A DNA stretch of 8,054 nucleotides from contig JASBTC010000116.1 in NCBI GenBank assembly GCA_030148625.1, positions 1 to 8,054 on the forward strand, given 5' to 3'. Numbering within the stretch: position 1 is the first letter of the stretch; every line of letters begins with the position of its first letter. The notes under the pieces are model-generated. The model made no database searches. It was not told where the DNA came from and saw only the letters and a list, made by a program, of their open reading frames with translations. Of this stretch, positions 1 to 6,115 are shown piece by piece. Position numbers and translations under genes: made by a program. This DNA is from Sphingobium sp. (GTDB lineage Bacteria; Pseudomonadota; Alphaproteobacteria; Sphingomonadales; Sphingomonadaceae).

Positions 1-156
1 GGGCACGACCTTCTCATATTTGATGCGTTTGCCCGACGGCTCGTGGATCTGGTGGAAAGCGACCGTGGCGGTCGATTTTGTCGCCGGATAGATCTCCACC
101 GGGATCGAGACCAGGGCCAGCCGGATCTGTCCCTGCCAATAAGCGCGTGCGGCCAT
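1..156 (-). CDS. ku: Ku protein, N-terminal part (non-homologous end joining), cut by window edge
   Basis: Bacterial Ku forms a ring-shaped homodimer that binds DNA double-strand ends and recruits LigD for non-homologous end joining. Only the first 52 codons are here; the reading frame is open to base 1 and continues outside the window. The translation begins MAARAYWQGQIRLALVSIPV and continues with EIYPATKS, FHQIHEPSGKRIKYEKVVP, which is the characteristic first beta-strand region of the Ku core domain. I chose the ATG at 156-154 because a GGAG ribosome-binding sequence (166-163 on the minus strand) lies six bases before it and because Ku proteins normally begin close to this MAARAYW. A second in-frame ATG at 168-166 would add four residues (MEQD) but has only a weak upstream site. 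The partner ligase gene is not visible. Family identification is confident; completeness of the gene cannot be judged. Confidence 0.93.
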   Translation of the reverse strand, partial: MAARAYWQGQIRLALVSIPVEIYPATKSTATVAFHQIHEPSGKRIKYEKVVP

Positions 157-162
157 GTCCTG

Positions 163-166
163 CTCC
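163..166 (-). promoter_or_regulatory. Ribosome binding site deciding the Ku start
   Basis: GGAG on the minus strand followed by the six-base spacer CAGGAC and then ATG at 156. It overlaps the upstream candidate ATG (168-166), so the two starts are mutually exclusive in terms of signal quality. This site favours the downstream start. Confidence 0.55.
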
Positions 167-232
167 ATCGTTACCGGAACAGAATGAGCGACGGGGTATG
201 CGGGTTCCGAGTGCGTTGGCCAACACACCGTA

Positions 233-315
233 TCATTCCCGCGAAAGCGGGAATCCCGCTTTTCGTAAAGCATCGGAAAGAAGAAGAAGCGGGATCCCCG
301 CTTTCGCGGGGATGA
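233..315. repeat. REPIN-like inverted pair of palindromic repeats
   Basis: Two 29-base units lie in inverted orientation (233-261 and 287-315), separated by 25 bases. Each holds its own hairpin: ATTCCCGC-GAAA-GCGGGAAT at 235-254, and ATCCCCGC-TTTC-GCGGGGAT at 294-313. Aligned in the same orientation the units differ at only two positions, and those two changes are compensatory: a T/A pair in one hairpin is a C/G pair in the other. This motif (TCATTCCCGCGAAAGCGGGA) is a widespread interspersed repeat in proteobacterial genomes, and its spurious translation (GIPAFAGMT) is common in databases. It lies 32 bases beyond the phaR stop codon and upstream of the Ku start, so it could also act as an mRNA-end or termination structure for phaR. 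No T-run follows either hairpin. The rest of the 179-bp Ku-phaR gap shows nothing else clear. Confidence 0.85.
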
Positions 316-347
316 CACCGGAATTGAGTTTAGCTCACCGCTCGGAT

Positions 348-893
348 CTACTGGCCCAGCTTCTCGATCTTGTCCTTCAGGCTGGCGAGTTCCGCCTTCA
401 ACGCGTCGATTTCATCGTCCTTGCCGCCGCTGTCCGACGGCTTGACCGCGCCGGGCTTGAACGCGCTCGCCGCGGCTTCGAACATCGCCATGTTGCGCTT
501 CGCCATTTCGGCGAACGGGCCGGCGCCGAACGCCCCCTCCACCGCGGTGCGGAACTGTTCCTGGTTGCGGCGGAACGCATCCATCGAGGCTTCGAGATAG
601 CCGGGCACCACCGCCTGCATCGAATCGCCGTACATCGAGATCAGCTGGCGCAGGAAGTTGACCGGCAGCATCGCCTGCCCCCGCTGTTCTTCCTCCATGA
701 TGATCTGGGTGAGGACATTGTGGGTGATGTCGTCCTCGGTCTTGGCATCGAGCACCTTGAACTCGCGGTTCTCACGGACCATCGCCGCGAGATGTTCGAG
801 CGTGATATAGCTCGACGTATCGGTATTGTAGAGCCGACGATTTGCGTATTTCTTGATGATGACGATGCCGTCGGCGGCTGCGTTCTTCTTCAT
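348..893 (-). CDS. phaR: Polyhydroxyalkanoate synthesis repressor PhaR
   Basis: PhaR is a cytoplasmic regulator that binds both DNA and the surface of PHA granules. It represses phasin and PHA genes until nascent polymer titrates it away. The 181-residue product carries the PHB/PHA accumulation regulator N-terminal domain at about residues 10-70 (IIKKYANRRLYNTDTSSYIT, then LEHLA, VLDAKTEDDITHNVLTQIIMEEEQ). A second conserved segment follows at about 76-122 (LPVNFLRQLISMYGDSMQ, VPGYLEASMDAFRRNQEQF). The acidic tail DDEIDALKAELASLKDKIEKL (about 159-179) looks like a short coiled coil, and Ala/Pro/Gly-rich linker precedes it. Length is normal for alphaproteobacterial PhaR. I chose the ATG at 893-891 (MKKNAAADG) because the conserved domain begins soon after. 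ATG at 905 or TTG at 914 are in frame but have no better ribosome site. The gene is divergent from the PhaC-like gene, with 25 bp between start codons. Confidence 0.93.
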   Translation of the reverse strand: MKKNAAADGIVIIKKYANRRLYNTDTSSYITLEHLAAMVRENREFKVLDAKTEDDITHNVLTQIIMEEEQRGQAMLPVNFLRQLISMYGDSMQAVVPGYLEASMDAFRRNQEQFRTAVEGAFGAGPFAEMAKRNMAMFEAAASAFKPGAVKPSDSGGKDDEIDALKAELASLKDKIEKLGQ

Positions 894-918
894 AACCAGG
901 AGCATCCCCCGCAAGACA
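894..918. promoter_or_regulatory. 25-bp divergent start region of phaR and the PhaC-like gene
   Basis: The start codons of two divergent genes are separated by only 25 bases, which is too short for two independent promoters plus leaders. The promoter of each gene must therefore lie in or overlap the 5' coding end of the other, unless transcripts are leaderless. The gap contains AGGAG at 898-902 on plus, but 16 bases before the ATG, which is too far for a normal ribosome site. GGGGGA on the minus strand (910-905) lies 11 bases before the phaR ATG. I could not identify convincing -35/-10 boxes. Confidence 0.45.
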
Positions 919-1980
919 ATGGCTTACCCTGCACCATTTGATGCCGCACCGCAACACGGACCACGTCCCTTGCCGCTGTTCCTTGAATTGCTGCGCAGCG
1001 AAACCGCAACATCGCCCGAACGCGCCGCGGCCGCGATCAAGGGATTAAGGGCGTATCAGGACGCCCCTCGCACCGATCGCGGACCGCCCATGCCCGTCGT
1101 CGCCACCGCCGGCCGCGCCTGCCTGCGCGATTATGGCGGCACGGGATTGCCTGTGGTTTTCGTCCCCTCGCTCATCAATCCGCCCTTCGTGCTCGATCTC
1201 ACGCCGCGCAATTCGCTGCTGCGCTGGATGGCCGGCCGGGGAGTCAGGCCATTGCTGCTCGATTGGGGTGCACCTTCGGCCGAAGATCGCGATCTCGGTA
1301 TCGCCCGCCATGTCGAAACGCTGCTGGTGCCGCTGCTCGATGCGCTCGGCGACCGGACGGCATTGGTCGGCTATTGCCTTGGCGGAACGATGGCGGCGGC
1401 AGCGGCGGCGCTGCACCCGATCGCCGGCCTCGCACTGATCGCCGCGCCGTGGCGATTCTCCGGTTTTCCGGAAACCGCACGTGCCGACATGATCTCGCTC
1501 TGGGAAACCGCACGACCGACCTGCGACACGCTCGGCTATCTGCCGATGGAGATTCTCCAGACCGCTTTCTGGCGGCTCGACCCCGGCCGCACCGTCTCAA
1601 AATATGAGCGGTTCGGCGCACTCGATCCGAACTCGACCGAAGCACAGGCCTTTGTCGCACTCGAGGACTGGGCCAATGGCGGCGCGCCGCTGACGCTCGA
1701 GGCAGGGCGCGAAACGTTCGAAGATCTGTTCGCCGCCGATCTGCCCGGCACGGGGCGCTGGCGCGTGGGCGGGCAGACGATCGATCCGGCCAATCTCGCC
1801 TGCCCTCTGCTCGACATCGTATCCCTCAGCGATCGCATCGTCCCCGCCGCGACGGCGACCGGACTGGACGAACGGCTGGAGCTCGGCGCAGGTCATGTAG
1901 GCATGATCGTCGGCGGCCGCGCCCGCGCGCAGCTTTGGGATCCCCTCGCCGTGTGGCTTTCGCACCTGCACAATAATTGA
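919..1980 (+). CDS. PhaC-like alpha/beta-hydrolase (short PHA synthase/depolymerase family protein)
   Basis: A 353-residue cytoplasmic protein of the PHA synthase-related alpha/beta-hydrolase family. PhaC-type signatures in order: [20 protein letters not shown] (about 83-101), LLLDWGAPS (112-120), the nucleophile box GYCLGG with Cys153, Asp305 in SLSDRIVP, and His326 in GAGHVGM. Cys rather than Ser as nucleophile is typical of PHA synthases. Positions C153/D305/H326 resemble the triad spacing I recall for class III PhaC (about 355 residues), and the long N-terminal domain of class I synthases is missing. Class III enzymes need PhaE, which is not visible here, so polymerase activity is unproven; an intracellular depolymerase or thioesterase is an alternative. 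The ATG at 919 is chosen because no other in-frame ATG lies between the divergent phaR start and the first conserved residues. It lacks a good Shine-Dalgarno. The gene is 37 bp upstream of phaA and probably co-transcribed with it. Confidence 0.82.
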   Translation: MAYPAPFDAAPQHGPRPLPLFLELLRSETATSPERAAAAIKGLRAYQDAPRTDRGPPMPVVATAGRACLRDYGGTGLPVVFVPSLINPPFVLDLTPRNSLLRWMAGRGVRPLLLDWGAPSAEDRDLGIARHVETLLVPLLDALGDRTALVGYCLGGTMAAAAAALHPIAGLALIAAPWRFSGFPETARADMISLWETARPTCDTLGYLPMEILQTAFWRLDPGRTVSKYERFGALDPNSTEAQAFVALEDWANGGAPLTLEAGRETFEDLFAADLPGTGRWRVGGQTIDPANLACPLLDIVSLSDRIVPAATATGLDERLELGAGHVGMIVGGRARAQLWDPLAVWLSHLHNN

Positions 1981-2017
1981 TAGATTGCGGGGAACCCCTT
2001 CCATCGGAGACTTTCCC

Positions 2018-3190
2018 ATGACCGACATCGTGATCACCGCCGCCAAGCGCACGCCGGTAGGCAGCTTTCTCGGTGCATTCGGATCGGTGCCGGCGCACGA
2101 ACTGGGGCGGGTCGCGATCGAAGCGGCACTGGCGCAGGCCGGCGTTGACGCCGCCGACGTCTCCGAAGTCATCATGGGTCAGGTGCTGACCGCGGCGCAG
2201 GGACAGAATCCGGCCCGACAGGCATCGATGGCCGCCGGCGTGCCCAAGGAAGTGCCGGCCTGGGGCGTCAACCAGGTCTGCGGATCGGGGTTGCGCGCGG
2301 TTGCGCTCGGCATGCAGGCGATCGCCAATGGCGACGCGAGCATTGTCGTCGCCGGCGGACAGGAGAGCATGTCGCTGTCCAACCACGCCCAGGCGCTGCG
2401 CGCGGGCCAGAAGATGGGCGCGGTCTCGCTGGTCGACACGATGATCACCGACGGGCTGACCGATGCATTCAACCATTATCATATGGGCATCACCGCCGAG
2501 AACGTCGCCGAGCAATGCCAGGTGACCCGCGAACAGCAGGACGCCTTCGCTGTCCGGTCCCAAACGCTGGCCTCCGCCGCACGGGCCACCGGGCGCTTCG
2601 TCGACGAGATCGCGCCGGTCACGGTGAAGGGCCGCAAAGGCGACACGATCGTCGAGAAGGACGAATATATCCGCGACGGCGCGACGATCGAGGCGATGGC
2701 GGGGCTCAAACCCGCTTTCAAGAAAGACGGCTCGGTCACCGCGGCCAATGCCAGCGGCCTCAACGACGGGGCAGCCGCACTGGTGCTGATGACGCGCGAG
2801 GAAGCCGAGAAGCGCGGCGCGAAGATCCTGGCGCGGATCGCCAGCTGGGCCTCGGCGGGCGTCGATCCCGCAGTGATGGGCCTCGGCCCCGTCCCCGCCA
2901 CCAAGCGCGCTTTGGAAAAAGCGGGCTGGAGCGTCGGCGATCTCGACCTGATCGAAGCCAATGAGGCATTCGCCGCCCAGGCATTGGCGGTCGGCAAGGA
3001 ACTCGGGCTCGATCCCGACAAGGTCAACGTCAATGGCGGTGCGATCGCGATCGGCCATCCGATCGGCGCATCGGGCGCGCGCGTGCTGACGACCCTGCTT
3101 TACGAGATGGAGCGCCGCGACGCGAAGAAGGGCCTAGCGACCCTGTGCATCGGCGGCGGCATGGGCATCGCCATGTGCGTTGAGCGGTAG
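2018..3190 (+). CDS. phaA: Acetyl-CoA acetyltransferase (thiolase II)
   Basis: Condenses two acetyl-CoA to acetoacetyl-CoA (reversible), the first step of 3-hydroxybutyrate polymer synthesis; cytoplasmic homotetramer in characterised relatives. The 390-residue product has the complete thiolase fold with all catalytic elements: acylated Cys88 in VNQVCGSG, the NEAF motif (N315-E316), His347 in [14 protein letters not shown], and the second catalytic Cys377 in [10 protein letters not shown]. The N-terminus [17 protein letters not shown] and the insertion-loop sequence [14 protein letters not shown] match biosynthetic acetoacetyl-CoA thiolases. The ATG at 2018 is supported by GGAGA at 2006-2010 with a seven-base spacer; an in-frame upstream extension has no such site. 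It lies directly after the PhaC-like gene and near phaR, which supports a PHA role, although the same enzyme can serve ketone-body or ethylmalonyl-CoA metabolism. No phaB reductase follows; the next gene is convergent. Confidence 0.96.
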   Translation: MTDIVITAAKRTPVGSFLGAFGSVPAHELGRVAIEAALAQAGVDAADVSEVIMGQVLTAAQGQNPARQASMAAGVPKEVPAWGVNQVCGSGLRAVALGMQAIANGDASIVVAGGQESMSLSNHAQALRAGQKMGAVSLVDTMITDGLTDAFNHYHMGITAENVAEQCQVTREQQDAFAVRSQTLASAARATGRFVDEIAPVTVKGRKGDTIVEKDEYIRDGATIEAMAGLKPAFKKDGSVTAANASGLNDGAAALVLMTREEAEKRGAKILARIASWASAGVDPAVMGLGPVPATKRALEKAGWSVGDLDLIEANEAFAAQALAVGKELGLDPDKVNVNGGAIAIGHPIGASGARVLTTLLYEMERRDAKKGLATLCIGGGMGIAMCVER

Positions 3191-3203
3191 AGGTCCTTCA
3201 CCC

Positions 3204-3311
3204 GGCGCCGTCATTGCGAGACGTGTAGCAACGAAGCGATCCAGCGACGTGCCCTTCTCTGGATTGGTTGGCCTATAGCCGCCTTCGGTCCGCTCTGCTC
3301 GCAATGGCGCC
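3204..3311. repeat. REP-like inverted repeat pair, second family
   Basis: The left arm (3204-3244) reads GGCGCCGTCATTGCGAG and ends GAAGCGATCCAG. The right arm (3259-3311), read on the minus strand, starts GGCGCCATTGCGAG and ends CAATCCAG. The arms thus share both termini in inverted orientation but are diverged and differ in length in between. ATTGCGAG...GAAGCRATCCAG is an interspersed palindromic repeat I recognise from many alphaproteobacterial genomes, usually between convergent genes or at 3' ends. Here it fills the gap between the convergent phaA and alr genes. It is degenerate compared with a perfect copy, which suggests an old insertion. It is unrelated in sequence to the repeat at 233-315. 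Confidence 0.68.
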
Positions 3312-3331
3312 GACATGGTTTGTTCGGCGCC
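3306..3331. terminator. GC-rich hairpin between convergent phaA and alr
   Basis: A perfect 8-bp inverted repeat, GGCGCCGA (3306-3313) and TCGGCGCC (3324-3331), encloses a ten-base loop. It sits between two convergent stop codons and could end transcripts from either side. There is no T-run on either strand, so it is not a canonical intrinsic terminator and may simply belong to the adjoining REP-like repeat. Confidence 0.35.
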
Positions 3332-3344
3332 AGGGACATCACAT

Positions 3345-3363
3345 CGATCGGATTTGCCGATCG
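3345..3363. terminator. Hairpin just downstream of alr
   Basis: CGATCGG (3345-3351) and CCGATCG (3357-3363) form a perfect 7-bp stem with a five-base loop. It begins 13 bases beyond the alr stop codon on the minus strand. The position fits a 3'-end or mRNA-stabilising structure for the minus-strand operon, but no T-run follows, so termination by this element alone is doubtful. Confidence 0.35.
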
Positions 3364-3376
3364 GATCGCCGCTTTC

Positions 3377-4435
3377 CTACGACGACCAGACCCGATCGTA
3401 ACGCTGCCCCAGCCCGGTGAGCAGTTCATATTGCGACAGGCCCGTGCGCATCGCCGCGTCGGGCAGGTCATAGCCGATCTCGACCCAGTCGCCTTCGGCC
3501 AGATCCGAACAGGTGTCGACGCAGATCACGGTCAGGTCCATCGAGACACGCCCGATCACCGGCAGTTCATGCCCGCCCGCCACTGCATAGCCGGTGCCCG
3601 AGAAGCAGCGCAGATAGCCATCGGCATAGCCCAGATTGAGGGTTGCCAGCTCCATCGCGCGCGTCGCACGGAAGGTTCCGTTATAGCCCACCATATCCCC
3701 AGCCGCGACCCGGCGGCGCTGCAGGATCTGGGTCTCGATCATGGCGACCTGGCGGATATCGTTGGCCGCCTCGATCCGGGGCACGCCGCCATAAAGCGCG
3801 ATGCCCGGCCGTGTCAGGTCCAGCGCATATTCGGCGCCCAGGCAGATGCCGGCACTGTTGGCTATGCTGAGCCGCCTGGCGCTCGTCACATCGCGCAACG
3901 CTGTCAGCGCGTTGCGTTGCGCACCGTTGACCGGCAGGTCCTGATCGGCGCTGGCGAGGTGCGTCATCAGCGTCTCGACCTCCAGCCCGTCGAGCACGCC
4001 GGCCGCGACTTCTCCGGTGGACAGGCCGAGCCGGTTCATGCCGGTATCGACCATGACGTCGCATGCGCCGCCACCCGCCTCGCGCCAGCGCCGCACCTGA
4101 TCCACCGTGTTGAGTACGGGACGGGCCGAGGCGCCGAGCGCGGCCTCCATATCGCCGGCGCGAACGCCGTGGAACACCGAAAGCGCCGCACCGTCGATCA
4201 CCGGTCGCAGCGCCTCCGCCTCGGCCCATGTCGCCACGAAGAAATCGCGGCAGCCGGCATCGAGCAAGCGCTTCGCGACCTCGCGCGCGCCCAGGCCGTA
4301 GCCGTCCGCCTTCAATGCTGCGCCGCAGGCGGCCGGCCCGCTTCGGCCATTCAGCCAATGCCAGTTGCGCGTCAGCGCATCGCCATCGAGACGGATGCGC
4401 AACGGAGAGGGAATATCGGTCATCGGCGCGACCAT
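3377..4435 (-). CDS. alr: Alanine racemase (PLP-dependent)
   Basis: Interconverts L- and D-alanine in the cytoplasm, supplying D-Ala for peptidoglycan or allowing D-Ala catabolism. The 352-residue product has the usual order of Alr features: the pyridoxal-phosphate lysine Lys42 in LKADGYGLG, DTGMNRLGL (130-138), THLASAD, ANSAG (192-196), RPGIALYGG (209-217), the second catalytic base Tyr251 in VGYNGTF, LGYADGYLR (268-276), and GRVSMD (295-300). Length is normal and no key residue is missing. The ATG at 4435 overlaps the transporter stop codon as TAATG, so translation is probably coupled. An internal ATG at 4423 (MTDIPSPLRI) is the alternative and would remove four residues; neither has a strong ribosome site. 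Its place as last gene of a hydrolase-transporter operon, away from cell-wall genes, leaves open whether it is the housekeeping or a catabolic (DadX-like) racemase. Confidence 0.93.
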   Translation of the reverse strand: MVAPMTDIPSPLRIRLDGDALTRNWHWLNGRSGPAACGAALKADGYGLGAREVAKRLLDAGCRDFFVATWAEAEALRPVIDGAALSVFHGVRAGDMEAALGASARPVLNTVDQVRRWREAGGGACDVMVDTGMNRLGLSTGEVAAGVLDGLEVETLMTHLASADQDLPVNGAQRNALTALRDVTSARRLSIANSAGICLGAEYALDLTRPGIALYGGVPRIEAANDIRQVAMIETQILQRRRVAAGDMVGYNGTFRATRAMELATLNLGYADGYLRCFSGTGYAVAGGHELPVIGRVSMDLTVICVDTCSDLAEGDWVEIGYDLPDAAMRTGLSQYELLTGLGQRYDRVWSS

Positions 4436-6042
4436 TATCCGGCCCGCTTTGGATCGTCGAGGTTCAAGCGCGTCGTCTCCGGCAACCACAATATCGCAAC
4501 AACGAACGCAACCAGCACCACCGTGAAAGTGTACCAGAGCCCGGCATAGGGATCGCCCGTCCGTGCAACGATATACTGACTGATGACCGGCAGGAAACCG
4601 CCGAAATATCCAGTTCCGATGTGATAAGGGATTGACATCGAACTGTAACGGATCCGCGGCGGAAATAATTCCGCCATGCACGCCGCCATCGGACCGAAGG
4701 TCATGCCTGATAGCGCCGAAAGCGCGAGGATGCCGATTATCATCAACGCCATGTTCGCGCTCGACGGGCGGCTCTTGTCGAAACCGTATCCGGCACCGGC
4801 CAGCGCCACGTCGAGCCCCGCCGGGCTGGTGTCCACGACCGGCGAACCGCCGATCGACACGCCGGTTTTCGGCGCCTCGGCGGTGACATAATGGACGCCC
4901 TTGCGCGACAGATGGTCGAGCAGCCGGCCGCACTCGCCGGCCTGGACCTTGGCGAACGGATCATAGCCGCAGTCACGCCCTGCAACGACGACGGGCGCCT
5001 CGCGCGCCGTCTGCGCCATCTCCGGATTGGCCGCGCCGCCGATCAGCTTGAACAATGGAAAGAGCAGCAACAGCGTCAACGCATAGCCGATGATGATCGG
5101 TTTCCTGCGCCCCACTTTGTCGGACAGCCAGCCGAACAATATGAACCAGATCAGCCCCGAGGCCGCGCCGACGCCGACGATGATCTGCGCCGTGCGATCG
5201 TCGACTCTCATGGCATTCTGGACAAAATAAAGCACCTGGAACAGCGCAGTATACCAGATGACCGTGACTCCGGCGGCAAGGCCGAACAGGGCGACCAGGA
5301 TTCGTCGGGTATTGCCCGGATGGGTGAAGCTCTCCTTCAGGGGGTTGCCGGAAACCTGCCCCGACGCCTTCATCGCCTGGAACACCGGGCTCTCCGAAAG
5401 CTTCAGCCGCATCCATAGCGATATGCCAAGCAACAGCAGCGAGACTATGAACGGAATCCGCCAGCCCCAGGCCTCCCACGCCTCCTTGCCGAGGATTGCC
5501 TGTGTACCCAGCACAACGGCCAGGCTGAGCGCGAAGCCACCCGAGACGCTGGCCTGGATGAAGCTGGTGAAGAAGCCGCGCTTGCGAACGGGCGCATGCT
5601 CGGCGACATAGATCGCCGCCCCGCCATATTCGCCGCCCAGCGCCAGCCCCTGCAAAATGCGCAGGCTGAGCAGGATGATCGGCGCCGCCAGCCCGATACT
5701 GGCGGCCGACGGCACGAATCCGATCGCGGCAGTGGCCAGGCCCATCAGCGTGATGGTGACGAGGAAAGTATATTTGCGGCCCAGCCGGTCGCCGAGATAG
5801 CCGAACAGGATCGCACCCAGCGGCCGGAATCCGAACCCGATCGCGAAACCGAGCAGCGACAGAATCAACTCGATCGTCGGGTTCCCGGTGGGGAAGAAGG
5901 TCCGGCCGATGATCGCGGCGAGCGTGCCGTAGATGAAGAAATCATACCATTCGAACATCGTGCCGAGCGTGGAGGCGGCGATGACCAGCCGGATCTCCTT
6001 CCTGGTCGGTTCTCGCACGGCCTGCGCTGCGACGGTCGCCAT
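4435..6042 (-). CDS. MFS transporter, metabolite:H+ symporter (MHS) family
   Basis: A 535-residue inner-membrane secondary transporter of the MHS family (relatives include ProP, ShiA and KgtP), expected to import a small organic anion or zwitterion with protons. Seen directly: hydrophobic segments consistent with 12 helices; GTMFEWYDFFIYG at 27-39; the MFS loop motif GYLGDRLGRK (81-90) and its second copy GWLSDKVGRRKP (304-315); RILQGLALGGEYGGAA (128-143); and GWRIPFIVSLLLLGISLWMR (193-212). Between helices 9 and 10 (about 337-430) is a long hydrophilic, probably periplasmic loop with two cysteines (Cys358, Cys371). The start at ATG 6042 gives a normal MHS N-terminus; upstream in-frame ATGs at 6093 and 6150 would add an unlikely basic extension into the preceding gene. 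It follows the M20 hydrolase gene by 73 bp and overlaps alr by one base. Substrate unknown. Confidence 0.92.
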   Translation of the reverse strand: MATVAAQAVREPTRKEIRLVIAASTLGTMFEWYDFFIYGTLAAIIGRTFFPTGNPTIELILSLLGFAIGFGFRPLGAILFGYLGDRLGRKYTFLVTITLMGLATAAIGFVPSAASIGLAAPIILLSLRILQGLALGGEYGGAAIYVAEHAPVRKRGFFTSFIQASVSGGFALSLAVVLGTQAILGKEAWEAWGWRIPFIVSLLLLGISLWMRLKLSESPVFQAMKASGQVSGNPLKESFTHPGNTRRILVALFGLAAGVTVIWYTALFQVLYFVQNAMRVDDRTAQIIVGVGAASGLIWFILFGWLSDKVGRRKPIIIGYALTLLLLFPLFKLIGGAANPEMAQTAREAPVVVAGRDCGYDPFAKVQAGECGRLLDHLSRKGVHYVTAEAPKTGVSIGGSPVVDTSPAGLDVALAGAGYGFDKSRPSSANMALMIIGILALSALSGMTFGPMAACMAELFPPRIRYSSMSIPYHIGTGYFGGFLPVISQYIVARTGDPYAGLWYTFTVVLVAFVVAILWLPETTRLNLDDPKRAG

Positions 6043-6062
6043 CCATCCCCCATTCCGCCCGA

Positions 6063-6079
6063 TGTCCGGACGCCGGACA
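6063..6079. repeat. Short perfect inverted repeat before the transporter gene
   Basis: TGTCCGG (6063-6069) and CCGGACA (6073-6079) form a 7-bp stem with the three-base loop ACG. It lies in the 73-bp gap between the hydrolase stop and the transporter start, about 20 bases before the transporter ATG. It could be an operator, an mRNA processing or stabilising hairpin, or chance in GC-rich DNA. No T-run follows it on the minus strand. Confidence 0.4.
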
Positions 6080-6115
6080 GGCTTTAATGCCATGCCCGGC
6101 GCATTCCGACCCGAC

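Noticed and set aside
233..315. Possible CRISPR or direct-repeat array
   Set aside because: The two units are inverted, each is palindromic, and there is only one spacer-like interval, so this is a REP pair, not an array.
78..941. 287-codon open frame on the plus strand over the Ku start, the repeat and phaR
   Set aside because: It runs through the REPIN-like repeat (giving the familiar spurious GIPAFAGMT translation) and antisense to phaR.
991..998. CTGCGCAG palindrome as a PhaR operator
   Set aside because: Known alphaproteobacterial PhaR sites, as I recall them, have a few bases between CTGC and GCAG; here there is no spacer and the site lies inside the coding sequence. GC-rich DNA gives such short palindromes often.
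1989..1998. GGGGAACCCC palindrome before phaA
   Set aside because: Ten bases with essentially no loop cannot form a stable hairpin, and it lacks a T-run, so it is neither a clear terminator nor a clear operator.
1826..3058. 410-codon open frame on the minus strand opposite phaA
   Set aside because: It lies entirely antisense to a complete thiolase with all catalytic residues; the translation is Arg/Gly/His/Asp-rich low-complexity shadow of high-GC codons and resembles no family I know.
3320..4549. 409-codon open frame on the plus strand opposite alr
   Set aside because: Antisense to a full alanine racemase; composition is typical of a GC-driven shadow frame and no start signal or domain is apparent.
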